From Sinomicrobium soli (GTDB lineage Bacteria; Bacteroidota; Bacteroidia; Flavobacteriales; Flavobacteriaceae): 64,000 bases of DNA. The stretch is taken from the NCBI RefSeq assembly GCF_003285545.1, contig NZ_QLNV01000002.1, positions 186,001 through 250,000 of the forward strand, read 5' to 3'. A program made the position numbers and the translations under genes. The notes beneath the pieces are model-generated. The model saw only the letters and a list, made by a program, of their open reading frames with translations. It was not told where the DNA came from and did no database searches. Positions 25,507-34,456 of this stretch are shown one piece after another (the first letter of the stretch is position 1; every line of letters begins with the position of its first letter).

Positions 25507-26565
25507 ATGCTGAACCTATATCCTTCACAAATAGAAAGCCTGTCGGTACACCGGGTAGGCAACAAGAGCAGGAACGAAAATATGTTCCTGTCGCGGGAAC
25601 CGTACCTGCTCAACGATGAGATCACGGCCATACTGAAAGAATATTTCCTGAAACCTTTCCGGGAAAAGGAAGAGAACTATTTCAGGTTTGCCAACGAGGT
25701 GGACGTCGAATTCCATCCCCTTTTCGAGATTGTATCGGAGATTTTTGCCAATCCCGCCGGAATTCACGAACAGTCCGGAAAAATAGCCACGCATCTTTTC
25801 GACCAGTCCAGTCACCCCCACATAAAAAGCGGGGAGGTCTATGTAGTACATTTCAGTGATATGGTGATGGACAATGAGAAAACAGATGGAATAGGGATCT
25901 TCAAAAGCGAATTAAAACACGATTTCCTGCAGTTCAGGGAAGGGGAATCCAATCTTGACATCCTCATCCAGCAGGGGGTAAACATCAACAAGCTGGATAA
26001 GGGCTGTATCATTTTCAACACGCACAGGGACGAGGGCTACAAGATCCTCTCGGTAGACAGCAACCGCTACGACACCAAGTACTGGCTCGAAAATTTCCTG
26101 GGTGTGGAAGCGCTTACCGATGAGAACTTTATTACCAAGAAATACCTGAAGTTCTGCCAGGATTTTGCCAAGGATGTCGTACTTCCGGCAGAAGACAAGC
26201 AGCAGGAGGTACTGTTTATGAACCGGGCGGTAAATCACTTTGCCAAGAACGACGAGTTCGAGGAGACCGGTTTTCTCAACGAGGTCATGGACAATCCGGA
26301 CCTCATCCCCGAATTCAAGCACTACAAGGTGGAAAAAGGGCCCAAATACCATATTGAAGACGTGTCCAGCTTCCCCATAGCCAACAAGGCGGTAACCGAG
26401 GCCCGCAAAAAGATCAAGAACGTCATTAACCTGGATACCAATATCCAGATTAAGATGGATTTTATCAACCCGGAATCCGCCGAGAAATTCGTGGAAAAGG
26501 GATGGGACGAAGAACGGCAGATGTATTACTACCTGGTATATTTCAACAGGGAGGAAAAGAGTTGA
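25507..26565 (+). CDS. nucleoid-associated protein (NdpA/YejK-like)
   Basis: A 352-residue protein similar to the 37-kDa nucleoid-associated proteins (NA37/YejK). It shows IESLSVHRVGNKSRNENM at the start, ATHLFDQSSHPHIKSGEVYVV in the middle and DNEKTDGIGIFKSE, all typical of the family. Binding to DNA is inferred from the family only. Between the previous gene and this one (25421-25506) is a tract GGGTTATTAAGTTATTGGG. It converges with the conserved unknown gene six bases downstream. Confidence 0.85.
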   Translation: MLNLYPSQIESLSVHRVGNKSRNENMFLSREPYLLNDEITAILKEYFLKPFREKEENYFRFANEVDVEFHPLFEIVSEIFANPAGIHEQSGKIATHLFDQSSHPHIKSGEVYVVHFSDMVMDNEKTDGIGIFKSELKHDFLQFREGESNLDILIQQGVNINKLDKGCIIFNTHRDEGYKILSVDSNRYDTKYWLENFLGVEALTDENFITKKYLKFCQDFAKDVVLPAEDKQQEVLFMNRAVNHFAKNDEFEETGFLNEVMDNPDLIPEFKHYKVEKGPKYHIEDVSSFPIANKAVTEARKKIKNVINLDTNIQIKMDFINPESAEKFVEKGWDEERQMYYYLVYFNREEKS

Positions 26566-26571
26566 CGCAAT

Positions 26572-27633
26572 TTAATCGCCGAGATTAAAAAGGCGTTTAC
26601 TGATATTGTAATCCTGGTAGTTGCGTTTCACAAAGTCGAGCGCTGCTTCCAGGATCTCCCCCATATTGGCCGCTTTTTTAAACTCCACATCCTGGACGAA
26701 ATTCAGTATTTCCACTTTCAGGCGCTCCACATTCTCCGGGAGGGATATCACATCGTGCCTGGCACAGGCCAGCAGTTCTTCCATCCGCTCGTTATAACTG
26801 ATAAGCCGTTTGGCCACAATGGAGCGTTCCTCTATTTTATACTGGTCTACCGAACTGCGCTGCAATTTGTCCCGGACCAGTTTCACCATCACGTTGTTCT
26901 CCTTAAAGAACTGCGGGCGGTATACCTTGAATTTCCCTTCGAAACTCTGCTGGTCAAAATCTATGGCCCTGATCTTATAGACCACGTGATCAAAATCGTG
27001 GGTAGCCACAATGACGTAATTATAAGACCGCATATCGCCTAACAGGCGGATCATACAACGCTCGTTGAACTTCACGAACTCCTTGGCGATCTGCGATTTC
27101 TCCATCTCCGTACACTGCGGTAGAAACTCCTTTATAAAAACATCGCCGGGAATACCCGCTATATGCTCTTCGATAAGGGTGTCTTTATAGACCAGGAAAT
27201 TGAGATTGTAGGGCGAGAGCATGTGCTCCAGTTCGAGTCCGTAAATACGGGACGCATCGGTCTTCTTTACATAAAAATAGGTGTAGTTATCGTTCAGTAT
27301 ATTCCTCACCTTGATCCGGAAAGGCTTGGAATTCCCGAAAGTACAATAGTCTATGGAATCTACATTGAGATACTGTATGATGCTGTCACTTCCGTCAGAG
27401 ATCAGGATGGAATACACCCGTTTCAGGCTCAGGTCTATTTCTTCCCGGTCAAATTCGTTGTAAAACACCCGTACCCACAGGGTGTCTTCATCATTCTCGT
27501 CGTACACCACCACCGAACCGGAAAACCGCAACAGGTCTTCGTAGAAAATGGGGATCCTGATATTGCGGTTGTATTCCCTGAGATAACTGTTCAACTGTTC
27601 CGTCACCGGGTAGGCAGGCTTCTTTTTCGACAT
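26572..27633 (-). CDS. conserved flavobacterial protein of unknown function
   Basis: A 353-residue soluble protein that I know only as a conserved hypothetical of flavobacteria. There is no signal peptide or membrane segment. The sequence is rich in aromatic and charged residues, with a beta-rich N-terminal half (IFYEDLLRFSGSVVVYDEND) and a middle containing RCMIRLLGDMRSYNYVIVA followed by HDFDHVVYKIRAIDFDQQS, which recalls kinase-like folds (an H/D pair then DFDQ) but too loosely to assign. The start is the ATG at 27633 (MSKKKPAYP), with an A/G-rich stretch before it; an ATG at 27651 is an alternative. It converges with the NdpA-like gene. Confidence 0.7.
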   Translation of the reverse strand: MSKKKPAYPVTEQLNSYLREYNRNIRIPIFYEDLLRFSGSVVVYDENDEDTLWVRVFYNEFDREEIDLSLKRVYSILISDGSDSIIQYLNVDSIDYCTFGNSKPFRIKVRNILNDNYTYFYVKKTDASRIYGLELEHMLSPYNLNFLVYKDTLIEEHIAGIPGDVFIKEFLPQCTEMEKSQIAKEFVKFNERCMIRLLGDMRSYNYVIVATHDFDHVVYKIRAIDFDQQSFEGKFKVYRPQFFKENNVMVKLVRDKLQRSSVDQYKIEERSIVAKRLISYNERMEELLACARHDVISLPENVERLKVEILNFVQDVEFKKAANMGEILEAALDFVKRNYQDYNISKRLFNLGD

Positions 27634-27811
27634 TAATCTTTCTTCTGACATCGCAAACGGGCTATACTGATTATTACCTTTCAAACTTACATATTTTTTA
27701 AACCCTCCGTACTTCCCGCAAAGAAAAAAACCGAAAAAACCGGCCAACGGTTTGTAACAAAATCGTAATTTGTCCGTCAACATATCAACATACGGAACAA
27801 AACACACTATT

Positions 27812-28705
27812 TTGGAAACCATTCTCAGCATTGACAGGCTTACCAAAAAATTCGGTTATCTCACTGCGGTACGCGACCTGTCCTTTACCATAGAAAAAGG
27901 CAATGTATACGGTATCCTGGGCCCGAACGGCAGCGGGAAATCCACTACCCTGGGCATCGTACTGAACGTGGTAAACAGGACTTCGGGAGATTTTCAGTGG
28001 TTCGGCGGCAAGGTATCCACCCACGATGCCCTTAAAAGGGTAGGTGCCATTATCGAGCGACCCAACTTCTACCCGTATATGACCGCAGAAAAAAACCTCG
28101 AACTGGTATGCAGGATCAAGGGAGTACCCTACGATAAAATACAGGAAAAACTCGAAGTGGTAGGGCTGGCCGACCGCAGGAACAGCAAGTTCCGGACCTA
28201 TTCCCTGGGTATGAAACAACGCCTGGCCATAGCCTCTGCCCTGCTCAACGACCCGGAAATACTTATCCTCGACGAACCCACCAACGGGCTCGACCCGCAG
28301 GGGATACACCAGATACGGCAGCTTATCAAACAGATCGCGGCAAACGGGACCACGATCCTGCTGGCCTCCCACCTGCTGGACGAAGTGGAAAAGGTATGCT
28401 CGCATGTGGTTGTCCTCCGGAAAGGGGAAAAACTGTATTCGGGACGGGTCGATGCAATGATCGCCAGCCACGGCTTTTTCGAACTCAAATGTCCGGAACG
28501 GCAAAAAGCCCTCGACCTGCTTCGAAACAACCCTGCTTTCCGGGAGATCAAGGAAGAGAACGACCTGATCACAGCCTTTCTCAACGAACCCATGGAAGCG
28601 GAAACCTTTAACCGTTTCATGTTCGACCGCGGTATTGTCCTCTCCCACCTGGTAAAACGCAAGGAAAGCCTGGAAGAACAGTTCCTGGCGCTTACGGGGG
28701 CTTAG
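27812..28705 (+). CDS. ABC transporter ATP-binding protein
   Basis: The ATPase of a two-gene export-type ABC system. With the TTG start at 27812 (ETILSIDRL) it has 297 residues. Walker A is GPNGSGKST (37-45), the signature YSLGMKQRL lies near 133, and Walker B ILILDEPTNGLDP near 152. The C-terminal 80 residues are the extra domain of drug and lantibiotic-immunity-type ATPases. An ATG at 27770 in the same frame would add 14 residues that do not fit the family. The permease gene follows 60 bases on. Confidence 0.9.
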   Translation: METILSIDRLTKKFGYLTAVRDLSFTIEKGNVYGILGPNGSGKSTTLGIVLNVVNRTSGDFQWFGGKVSTHDALKRVGAIIERPNFYPYMTAEKNLELVCRIKGVPYDKIQEKLEVVGLADRRNSKFRTYSLGMKQRLAIASALLNDPEILILDEPTNGLDPQGIHQIRQLIKQIAANGTTILLASHLLDEVEKVCSHVVVLRKGEKLYSGRVDAMIASHGFFELKCPERQKALDLLRNNPAFREIKEENDLITAFLNEPMEAETFNRFMFDRGIVLSHLVKRKESLEEQFLALTGA

Positions 28706-28765
28706 AGATGGGGAGACGAGGAGACCATCGCAAAGTAAAACTACGAACTAAAAAACTAACAAAAA

Positions 28766-29596
28766 ATGCTTCGTCTATTACAGATAGAATTCATAAAACT
28801 CTGGAACAACCGGTCCAGCAAGGTGCTGATTACCGCATATTTCGTATTGCTGCTCTGTATAGCCCTCATCGCCACCATTAATTTCGATTTCGGGCAGGTA
28901 CATTTCCAGGTTGCGGAACAGGGCATATTCAATTTTCCCTATATCTGGCATTTTAACACCTATGTTGCCGGCTGGCTGAAACTCTTTCTCGCCATTGTCA
29001 TCGTGTCCATGACCGCCAACGAATACAGCAACAAGACCATAAAACAGAACCTGATAGACGGCCTGAGCAAATGGGAATTTATCTATTCCAAATTTCTCAT
29101 CGTGCTCAGTTTTGCCGCCATTTCAACCGTATTTGTCTTTATAGTATCCCTCATCCTGGGGCTGATATATTCCGACTACAACGAAATTTCCATCATTTTC
29201 TCCGACCTGGAGTACCTTCTGGCCTACTTTGTTAAACTGACAGGTTTTTTCTCGTTCTGCCTCTTTCTCGGTATGCTTATAAAACGCTCTGCCTTTGCAC
29301 TCGGTTTCCTGGTATTATGGCAGATCCTCGAAGGCATTTTTTACCTTGTCATCCGGTCGCAATCCGATTCCGACACCGCTTCCGCCATTACCCGTTTCTT
29401 TCCGCTCAATGCCATGAGCAACCTGATCAAGGAACCCGGAAGCCGCCTTTCTGCCGTACGCACCGTAGCCAGCCAGATCGGCGAGACCATTACCAAGGAC
29501 TACAGCGTTCACTGGTATGAAATAGCTATCGTACTCGGCTGGACCGCGCTGTTTGTCTATTGGTCTTACGCGCTGCTGAAAAGAAGGGATTTGTAG
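28766..29596 (+). CDS. ABC transporter permease
   Basis: A 276-residue ABC-2-type permease with six predicted membrane segments, among them ITAYFVLLLCIALIATI (near 21-37), LKLFLAIVIVSMTA (near 71-84) and a last one near 255-270. The N-terminal EFIKLWNNRSSKVLI and the NEYSNKTIKQNLIDGLSKWE motif after the second segment are typical of the partner of this type of ATPase. The pair is likely a resistance or lipid exporter; the cargo is unknown. Between it and the ATPase gene lies an AACTACGAACTA tract. Confidence 0.88.
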   Translation: MLRLLQIEFIKLWNNRSSKVLITAYFVLLLCIALIATINFDFGQVHFQVAEQGIFNFPYIWHFNTYVAGWLKLFLAIVIVSMTANEYSNKTIKQNLIDGLSKWEFIYSKFLIVLSFAAISTVFVFIVSLILGLIYSDYNEISIIFSDLEYLLAYFVKLTGFFSFCLFLGMLIKRSAFALGFLVLWQILEGIFYLVIRSQSDSDTASAITRFFPLNAMSNLIKEPGSRLSAVRTVASQIGETITKDYSVHWYEIAIVLGWTALFVYWSYALLKRRDL

Positions 29597-29691
29597 TTAG
29601 TAGTTCTTAGTTGGTAGTTCTTAGTAAAAATAAACCGGAAAATTTCAGGTAAAAGGGCTGCATGTTTAAAATTTACGGACTTGTGCAACGG

Positions 29692-30948
29692 TTACCGGTA
29701 TTGCCCGTCGTCCTTTCTTTTCAGTCGTTCGATCTTCCGGTTCAGGGTTTGCTTTTCTGTTTCCGATGTCGTCAGTTTTACGGCTTGTTCGTAATATTCA
29801 ATTGCTTTGGGAATATTCGATGGTGTATAAAGATAGCCCAATAATCCGTGATATTGATTGTGCTCCATAAGGTGTAACTGCTCCGCTTCAGAAATTGCCC
29901 TTTCCTGTCCGTAAACTTTTGAGAAGGCAAAAGTTCTGTTCAACGCAGTTATGGGCGAATATTCAATTAAAATCAGCTGGTTGTACAATTGCAGGATGTT
30001 CCTCCATTTATTTTTGTCATCTGTCGTATGCCAGTAAGCAATTCCCGCTTCCAAATGATATTTCGAGATCTCGTTTCCGTTTGTGGCATTTATCAAATAG
30101 TAGTTCCCTTTTTCGATCAGGGATTTGTCCCAGCGGTTCTGGTCCTGTTCGTCAAAAAGTACAGCTTCACCCTTTTCGTTGATTCTGGCCTCAATCCGTG
30201 AACTCTGAAAACACATCAACGCCAATAAAGCATTTGTTTGTGATGTATTTGTCAATGGATTTTCAGTCAATATCAAAATCAGCCTTACGGCTTCCGAGCA
30301 AAGTTCTTTTCGGATAAATTGATGGTTTGATTTTGAAAAATAGCCTTCGTTAAACAACAGGTACAATGTTTTTAAAACGGTATCCGATCGAGATCGGATC
30401 TCCGGCCCGGTCAATGTTTCGACCTGAAAATCATCATTGCGCAGATTATTTCTCGCCCTTTGCAGCCGTTTTTTTACAGTTTCGGTTTTTGTCAGGAACG
30501 CATTGGCAATTTCTTCCACGCTAAAACCACAAAGGATTTGAAGTGCCAGCGCAATCTGGCTTTCTGGATTATTGGCAGGATTGCAAACGGCAAAAATCAT
30601 TGCCAGCTGACTGTCGGAAATAATTTCTTCATGAAATTCAAAATCGTTTTCCCATTTGTGGTTATCCGGTTTTAAACCATGTCTGATTTTGGTCTCAAAA
30701 ACAGAAATATGTTTGAAATAATCCTTTGCCTTGTTCCTGGCAACAGTATAAAGCCAGGCAGCCGGGTTTTCGGGAATCCCGTTGATTGCCCAGTGTTCGG
30801 ACGCTTTCAGAAAAGTGTCGCTGGCAATATCTTCGGCAATTTCAATATGCCTTAAACCAAAATGACGGCATAAAACAGCCGTCATTTTAGCATATTCCTG
30901 CCGGAACAAATGCGGTAAAAGTTCGTTATATGATCTTGTTTCTTTCAA
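29692..30948 (-). CDS. ECF42-type RNA polymerase sigma factor with TPR-like C-terminus
   Basis: A 418-residue sigma factor, about twice the normal ECF length. Region 2 is near residues 15-80 (EDIASDTFLKASEHW, then PAAWLYTVARNKAKDY) and region 4 near 135-180 (LQILCGFSVEEIANAFLTKT). The rest (about 185-418) is the DUF6596 and TPR-like extension (for example PITALNRTFAFSKVYGQERA, then HGLLGYLYTPSNIPKAIEYY) that marks the ECF42 group. It is encoded three bases after the DGPF/YCII gene, the known partner of this group. The pair is visibly more AT-rich than its neighbours, which suggests transfer. Confidence 0.9.
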   Translation of the reverse strand: MKETRSYNELLPHLFRQEYAKMTAVLCRHFGLRHIEIAEDIASDTFLKASEHWAINGIPENPAAWLYTVARNKAKDYFKHISVFETKIRHGLKPDNHKWENDFEFHEEIISDSQLAMIFAVCNPANNPESQIALALQILCGFSVEEIANAFLTKTETVKKRLQRARNNLRNDDFQVETLTGPEIRSRSDTVLKTLYLLFNEGYFSKSNHQFIRKELCSEAVRLILILTENPLTNTSQTNALLALMCFQSSRIEARINEKGEAVLFDEQDQNRWDKSLIEKGNYYLINATNGNEISKYHLEAGIAYWHTTDDKNKWRNILQLYNQLILIEYSPITALNRTFAFSKVYGQERAISEAEQLHLMEHNQYHGLLGYLYTPSNIPKAIEYYEQAVKLTTSETEKQTLNRKIERLKRKDDGQYR

Positions 30949-30951
30949 ATA

Positions 30952-31296
30952 TCAATCCCGTTTTAAAACTTCGCGAACTTCTATATTTCCGCCAACCTGG
31001 CCGAAAATCGGATTGGCTTTTGCGATTTCCACCGCTTCATCAATGTTTTCGGCTTTAACAACGATATAACCGCTTATAAACTCCTTGATCTCGGTATAAG
31101 GCCCATCCGTTACCACATTGTTCGGTTTTACGGTTTTTGCACTTCCGGGAACTGGCAAAAGCGTGTTTCCCTTGTCCGCCAATTTGTTTTGTGCGGCAAT
31201 GCTGCCTAACCAATTCATCCGTTCCTGCATTTGTTCGGGCGAGGGTTTGAAATCGGCAATGTCCCTTAGTCTGAAAATTAATGCGAATTCTTTCAT
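30952..31296 (-). CDS. DGPF/YCII-family protein, partner of the ECF42 sigma factor
   Basis: A 114-residue YCII-fold protein. The family tags are FALIFRLRDIADFKPSPEQM, the DGPYTEIKEFISGYIVVKA core (the DGPF motif reads DGPY here) and AVEIAKANPIFGQVGGNIEVR. Genes of this type are usually found next to ECF42 sigma factors; their biochemical role is not settled. The ATG at 31296 matches the family start (MKEFALIF); another ATG three codons upstream (31305) is possible. It is the first gene of the two-gene operon. Confidence 0.85.
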   Translation of the reverse strand: MKEFALIFRLRDIADFKPSPEQMQERMNWLGSIAAQNKLADKGNTLLPVPGSAKTVKPNNVVTDGPYTEIKEFISGYIVVKAENIDEAVEIAKANPIFGQVGGNIEVREVLKRD

Positions 31297-31305
31297 TTTG
31301 ATCAT

Positions 31306-31630
31306 TTTTTAAAGTTCATCCTGATGACGACCGGATTTTTAATACGGGGACAATTCTTTTAATTTTTCTGTATTGTTTTTTCATATGGGGGGCAATTATA
31401 AATATACAAAATACTACAATCTATTCCCTGTTATTCCAAAACTTATACTCACCGTGATAATAACCGGTAGAGAACACTCTTCGGACGACCACTCGCAATT
31501 CCAGCACTTCCGACTCCGTACCTCATACCTGTCCTCCCAAACCGTGTTAACAAAATCAAAATCTCCGTTCGCCATACCGCAGAAAACATTTTTTTGGTTA
31601 AATTTAACCGGACATATTCCTCTATAAGCG
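31306..31630. other. intergenic region before the DUF1800 gene
   Basis: About 325 bases without a convincing gene separate the sigma/YCII pair from the DUF1800 gene. Short open frames here show no family features. The only clear structure is the palindrome at 31596-31609. Confidence 0.5.
31596..31609. promoter_or_regulatory. 14-bp perfect palindrome before the DUF1800 gene
   Basis: GGTTAAATTTAACC is a perfect palindrome, 21 bases before the DUF1800 start. It overlaps TAAATTTA, a weak -7-like sequence. It could be an operator or chance in AT-rich DNA. Confidence 0.3.
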
Positions 31631-33010
31631 ATGCAATTAGAATATTTATGGGCGTTACGGTTAGGATTTAGCACCAGGGAGGCAGCGAAAATCAGGGAAA
31701 GGGGCATCAAAGGTTTTCTTCAGGATACCTATGATACACCCTATCCCGATACCCTACCCGGTTTTCTTGCGGACGAACCGAAGACCCTTGCGGAGCGCAG
31801 GGAATTCCAGAAACGGAACAAGGGGGCATCACAGGAAGAAAGACAAATGCTCCGGAAGAAGGAAAGAGAGGTTTTTTTTAAAATGAAGACCTGGTGGGTA
31901 GACCGGATGCGGAAAAGCGAATATCCCCTGCGGGAAAAAATGACCTGTTTCTGGCATAACCACTTTGTGGCCTCCTGGAGAAAAGTAAAGGAGAATTACT
32001 GGATATACGAACACAACCGTATCCTCCGGGAAAATGCCTTTGGCAATTACAGGGAGCTCACCAAACAGATCGTCCGTTCCAATGCCATGCTCAAATACCT
32101 CGACAACCACAACAACAAAAACGGGGCATTCAATGAAAACCTCAGCAGGGAGTTACTGGAACTCTTTACCCTCGGTATCGGCAATTACAGTGAGGAGGAC
32201 ATAAAAAACGGCGCCAGGGCACTTGCCGGCCTGGGGTTCGGAGACAACGGCAAGGGGGTCTACCGCAAAAAAACAGCGTACCACGAAACTGTGACCTATC
32301 TCGGTAAAACCGGAAGGTTCCGGGCGGATGATCTCGTGGATATTATTTTCGAGCAGGAAAACACGCCCTATTTTATCACCGAAAAAATACTGAAATGGTT
32401 TGTCTACGACGAGCCCGGGGAAGAACTGGTAAAACATTATGGCGATTACCTTAAAAGCGTGGACTTCGAGATCGCCCCCTTTTTCACCCGGATGATCTCC
32501 GAAGAATACGACAAGCCCAATGCGGGAAGAAAGATAAAAGATCCCCTGGTGTATATGCTGCAACTTACGGACGAACTGCATGCCGGGGCCATAGACAACC
32601 CCACCATAGCGGTTTTTCTCGCCAGGCAGGGCATGGACCTGTTCAACCAGCCCAATGTAAAGGGATGGGACGGGGGGGCCGCATGGCTTACTTCCCAGTT
32701 GTTCCTGCAGCGAAACAAGATGGCTGATGCCCTGAGTACGGGCAAATACTATGCCGCCAATCCCATTGCCCCCGGACGAAACGGGATGAAGCGCATCGAC
32801 GTGGCACTGGACTGGGACCGGAAAGACAATAACAAACAGATCATAAAAGACCTCGCCGGCCGTACACTGTTCCAGGTAAACGATACCCTGGAAAACGATA
32901 TGGAAACCATTCTGACCTATGATTTTGATCCGCAGAAAACCAATGCGGACAAAGCCGTACTCCGGCTTTTCCGTTATATTGCCAAAACCCCCGAATACCA
33001 GTTGATCTGA
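31631..33010 (+). CDS. DUF1800 domain protein
   Basis: A 459-residue member of the DUF1800 family. Typical segments are LWALRLGFSTREAAKIRERG at the N-terminus, MTCFWHNHFVAS, the DNHNNKNGAFNENLSRELLE stretch (NENLARELLELFTLG-type signature) and FITEKILKWFVYDEP. No signal peptide is obvious. The function of the family is unknown; members nearly always sit beside a DUF1501 gene, as here, with 46 bases between. Confidence 0.9.
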   Translation: MQLEYLWALRLGFSTREAAKIRERGIKGFLQDTYDTPYPDTLPGFLADEPKTLAERREFQKRNKGASQEERQMLRKKEREVFFKMKTWWVDRMRKSEYPLREKMTCFWHNHFVASWRKVKENYWIYEHNRILRENAFGNYRELTKQIVRSNAMLKYLDNHNNKNGAFNENLSRELLELFTLGIGNYSEEDIKNGARALAGLGFGDNGKGVYRKKTAYHETVTYLGKTGRFRADDLVDIIFEQENTPYFITEKILKWFVYDEPGEELVKHYGDYLKSVDFEIAPFFTRMISEEYDKPNAGRKIKDPLVYMLQLTDELHAGAIDNPTIAVFLARQGMDLFNQPNVKGWDGGAAWLTSQLFLQRNKMADALSTGKYYAANPIAPGRNGMKRIDVALDWDRKDNNKQIIKDLAGRTLFQVNDTLENDMETILTYDFDPQKTNADKAVLRLFRYIAKTPEYQLI

Positions 33011-33056
33011 ACCGGAAGGCTACCCGCACTTGTATCACGTTAAAAGGCTTATAAAG

Positions 33057-34223
33057 ATGGACAGACGTAATTTCTTATCGGTAACAGGGACATTGACAGG
33101 AGGTGCACTTCTCCTGCCCGATTTCCTTTTTTCATACGGCAAACGGCCACAGCTGATTACCGGGGAGCAATCCGTTGTCTTTATTCAGCTCAACGGGGGG
33201 AATGACGGGCTGAATACCTACATCCCCATCGACGACCCCCTGTACCACGAAGCAAGACCGGCTATCGGCCTTTCCAGGGACAAGGTGATCGGGAAACACC
33301 GGGGCATGGCCTTTCATCCCGCACTGAAAGGGTTTGCCAAAATACAGCAACAAGGCGATCTGACCGTAATACAAAATGTAGGATATCCCCATCCCAACCG
33401 CTCGCATTTCAGGAGCAGGGAGATCTGGCAGACCGCCTCGCCGGCCGACAAATACCTCAACGAGGGATGGCTGGGAAGGTACCTGGACCTGCAGTGCCGG
33501 GACCACAATCCCACGGCGGGGATCAACCTTGATAATACCGATAACCTCGCACTGCTCGCCGGCGAACCCAACTTCATTACGGTAAAGAACCCGAACCAGT
33601 TCAAATATAAAAATACAGAAGCACGGCAAACACGGCTTTCCGAAACGCCACAACTGGATTTTGCCAGGAAAATCGCAAATTCGGTTACGGAAGGTTCGGA
33701 ACAGATACAACAGGCCCTGAAAAGATCGGCGTCCCCGGGAGATTATCCCAAAACAGAACTCGGCAGGAACCTGCAATGGATAGCGCGTTTGATAAAAGGT
33801 AACCTCAACACCAAGGTTTACTACACTTCCATCAGTGGGTTCGACACCCATAATAACCAGTTAGGCCTGCATGCAAGGCAGCTTACCCAGGTCAATGATG
33901 CCGTGTACGGTTTTTACAAGGACCTGAAACATTCAAGCCTGCTGCAAAACACTACGGTAGTTATCTTTTCCGAATTCGGCAGAAGGGTACGGGACAACGG
34001 GAAAGGGACGGATCACGGTACCGCTGCCCCGATGTTTATCATAGGGGGCAATAACCGGGGAAAGGTAATAGGCGACAATCCGGACCTGGCCGACCTGGAC
34101 AACGGCGACCTGAAACACAAAACGGATTTCCGCAGTGTATATGCTGCCCTGCTGCAACAGAAACTGGATTTTGATTACAGGCAGATAGGTATTGATAACA
34201 AACCGCTGACAGGAGTTTTTTAA
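33057..34223 (+). CDS. DUF1501 domain protein, probably Tat-exported
   Basis: A 388-residue DUF1501 protein related to the alkaline-phosphatase/sulfatase fold. The N-terminus has a twin-arginine-like motif (MDRRNFLSVTG) and a hydrophobic segment, so export by Tat is likely. Family motifs include VFIQLNGGNDGLNTYIP, SHFRSREIWQTA, a SGFDTHNNQ segment and FSEFGRRVRDNGKGTDHG, where Asp and His could bind metal. I use the ATG at 33057 because the twin-Arg motif starts there; the frame is open from 33030. It acts with the preceding DUF1800 product in an unknown process. Confidence 0.9.
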   Translation: MDRRNFLSVTGTLTGGALLLPDFLFSYGKRPQLITGEQSVVFIQLNGGNDGLNTYIPIDDPLYHEARPAIGLSRDKVIGKHRGMAFHPALKGFAKIQQQGDLTVIQNVGYPHPNRSHFRSREIWQTASPADKYLNEGWLGRYLDLQCRDHNPTAGINLDNTDNLALLAGEPNFITVKNPNQFKYKNTEARQTRLSETPQLDFARKIANSVTEGSEQIQQALKRSASPGDYPKTELGRNLQWIARLIKGNLNTKVYYTSISGFDTHNNQLGLHARQLTQVNDAVYGFYKDLKHSSLLQNTTVVIFSEFGRRVRDNGKGTDHGTAAPMFIIGGNNRGKVIGDNPDLADLDNGDLKHKTDFRSVYAALLQQKLDFDYRQIGIDNKPLTGVF

Positions 34224-34236
34224 GAACCTGAAAAAT

Positions 34237-34254
34237 CCCTAACTTGTATATCCT
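34237..34254 (+). promoter_or_regulatory. 18-bp sequence shared with the DUF4251 upstream region
   Basis: CCCTAACTTGTATATCCT is found here, after the DUF1501 gene, and again identically at 35795-35812. TAACTTG resembles a -7 box lacking one T. It may be a promoter for the PagL-like gene, with a leader of about 200 bases, in which no gene is evident. Confidence 0.35.
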
Positions 34255-34456
34255 CAAAAACAAAATGGACAGAACAAAGAAATTTACCACAGCAATACCC
34301 TGTCCGGGTACTGCAAGACATACTTACCAACAGCTAAACTCCCCCTCCGCTATCCGCATACCGGAAGGAAATACCCGGATCTCTTTCAGCACCCACATCA
34401 ATTATCCGAAACAACGTTTACCCTTACGGGACCGTAACATAAGGCAGCGTTGACAA

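Noticed and set aside
29692-31296. A defence island around the AT-rich sigma factor pair
   Set aside because: Both proteins fit the ECF42 and DGPF families, and no nuclease, toxin, methylase or reverse transcriptase lies nearby.
31373-31627. An 84-codon plus-strand frame before the DUF1800 gene
   Set aside because: The translation has no domain pattern and ends at the palindrome; no sign of a real gene.
34244-34453. A 69-codon frame between the DUF1501 and PagL-like genes
   Set aside because: It starts within the shared 18-bp sequence, is basic and irregular, and resembles no family; the region is better read as a leader.
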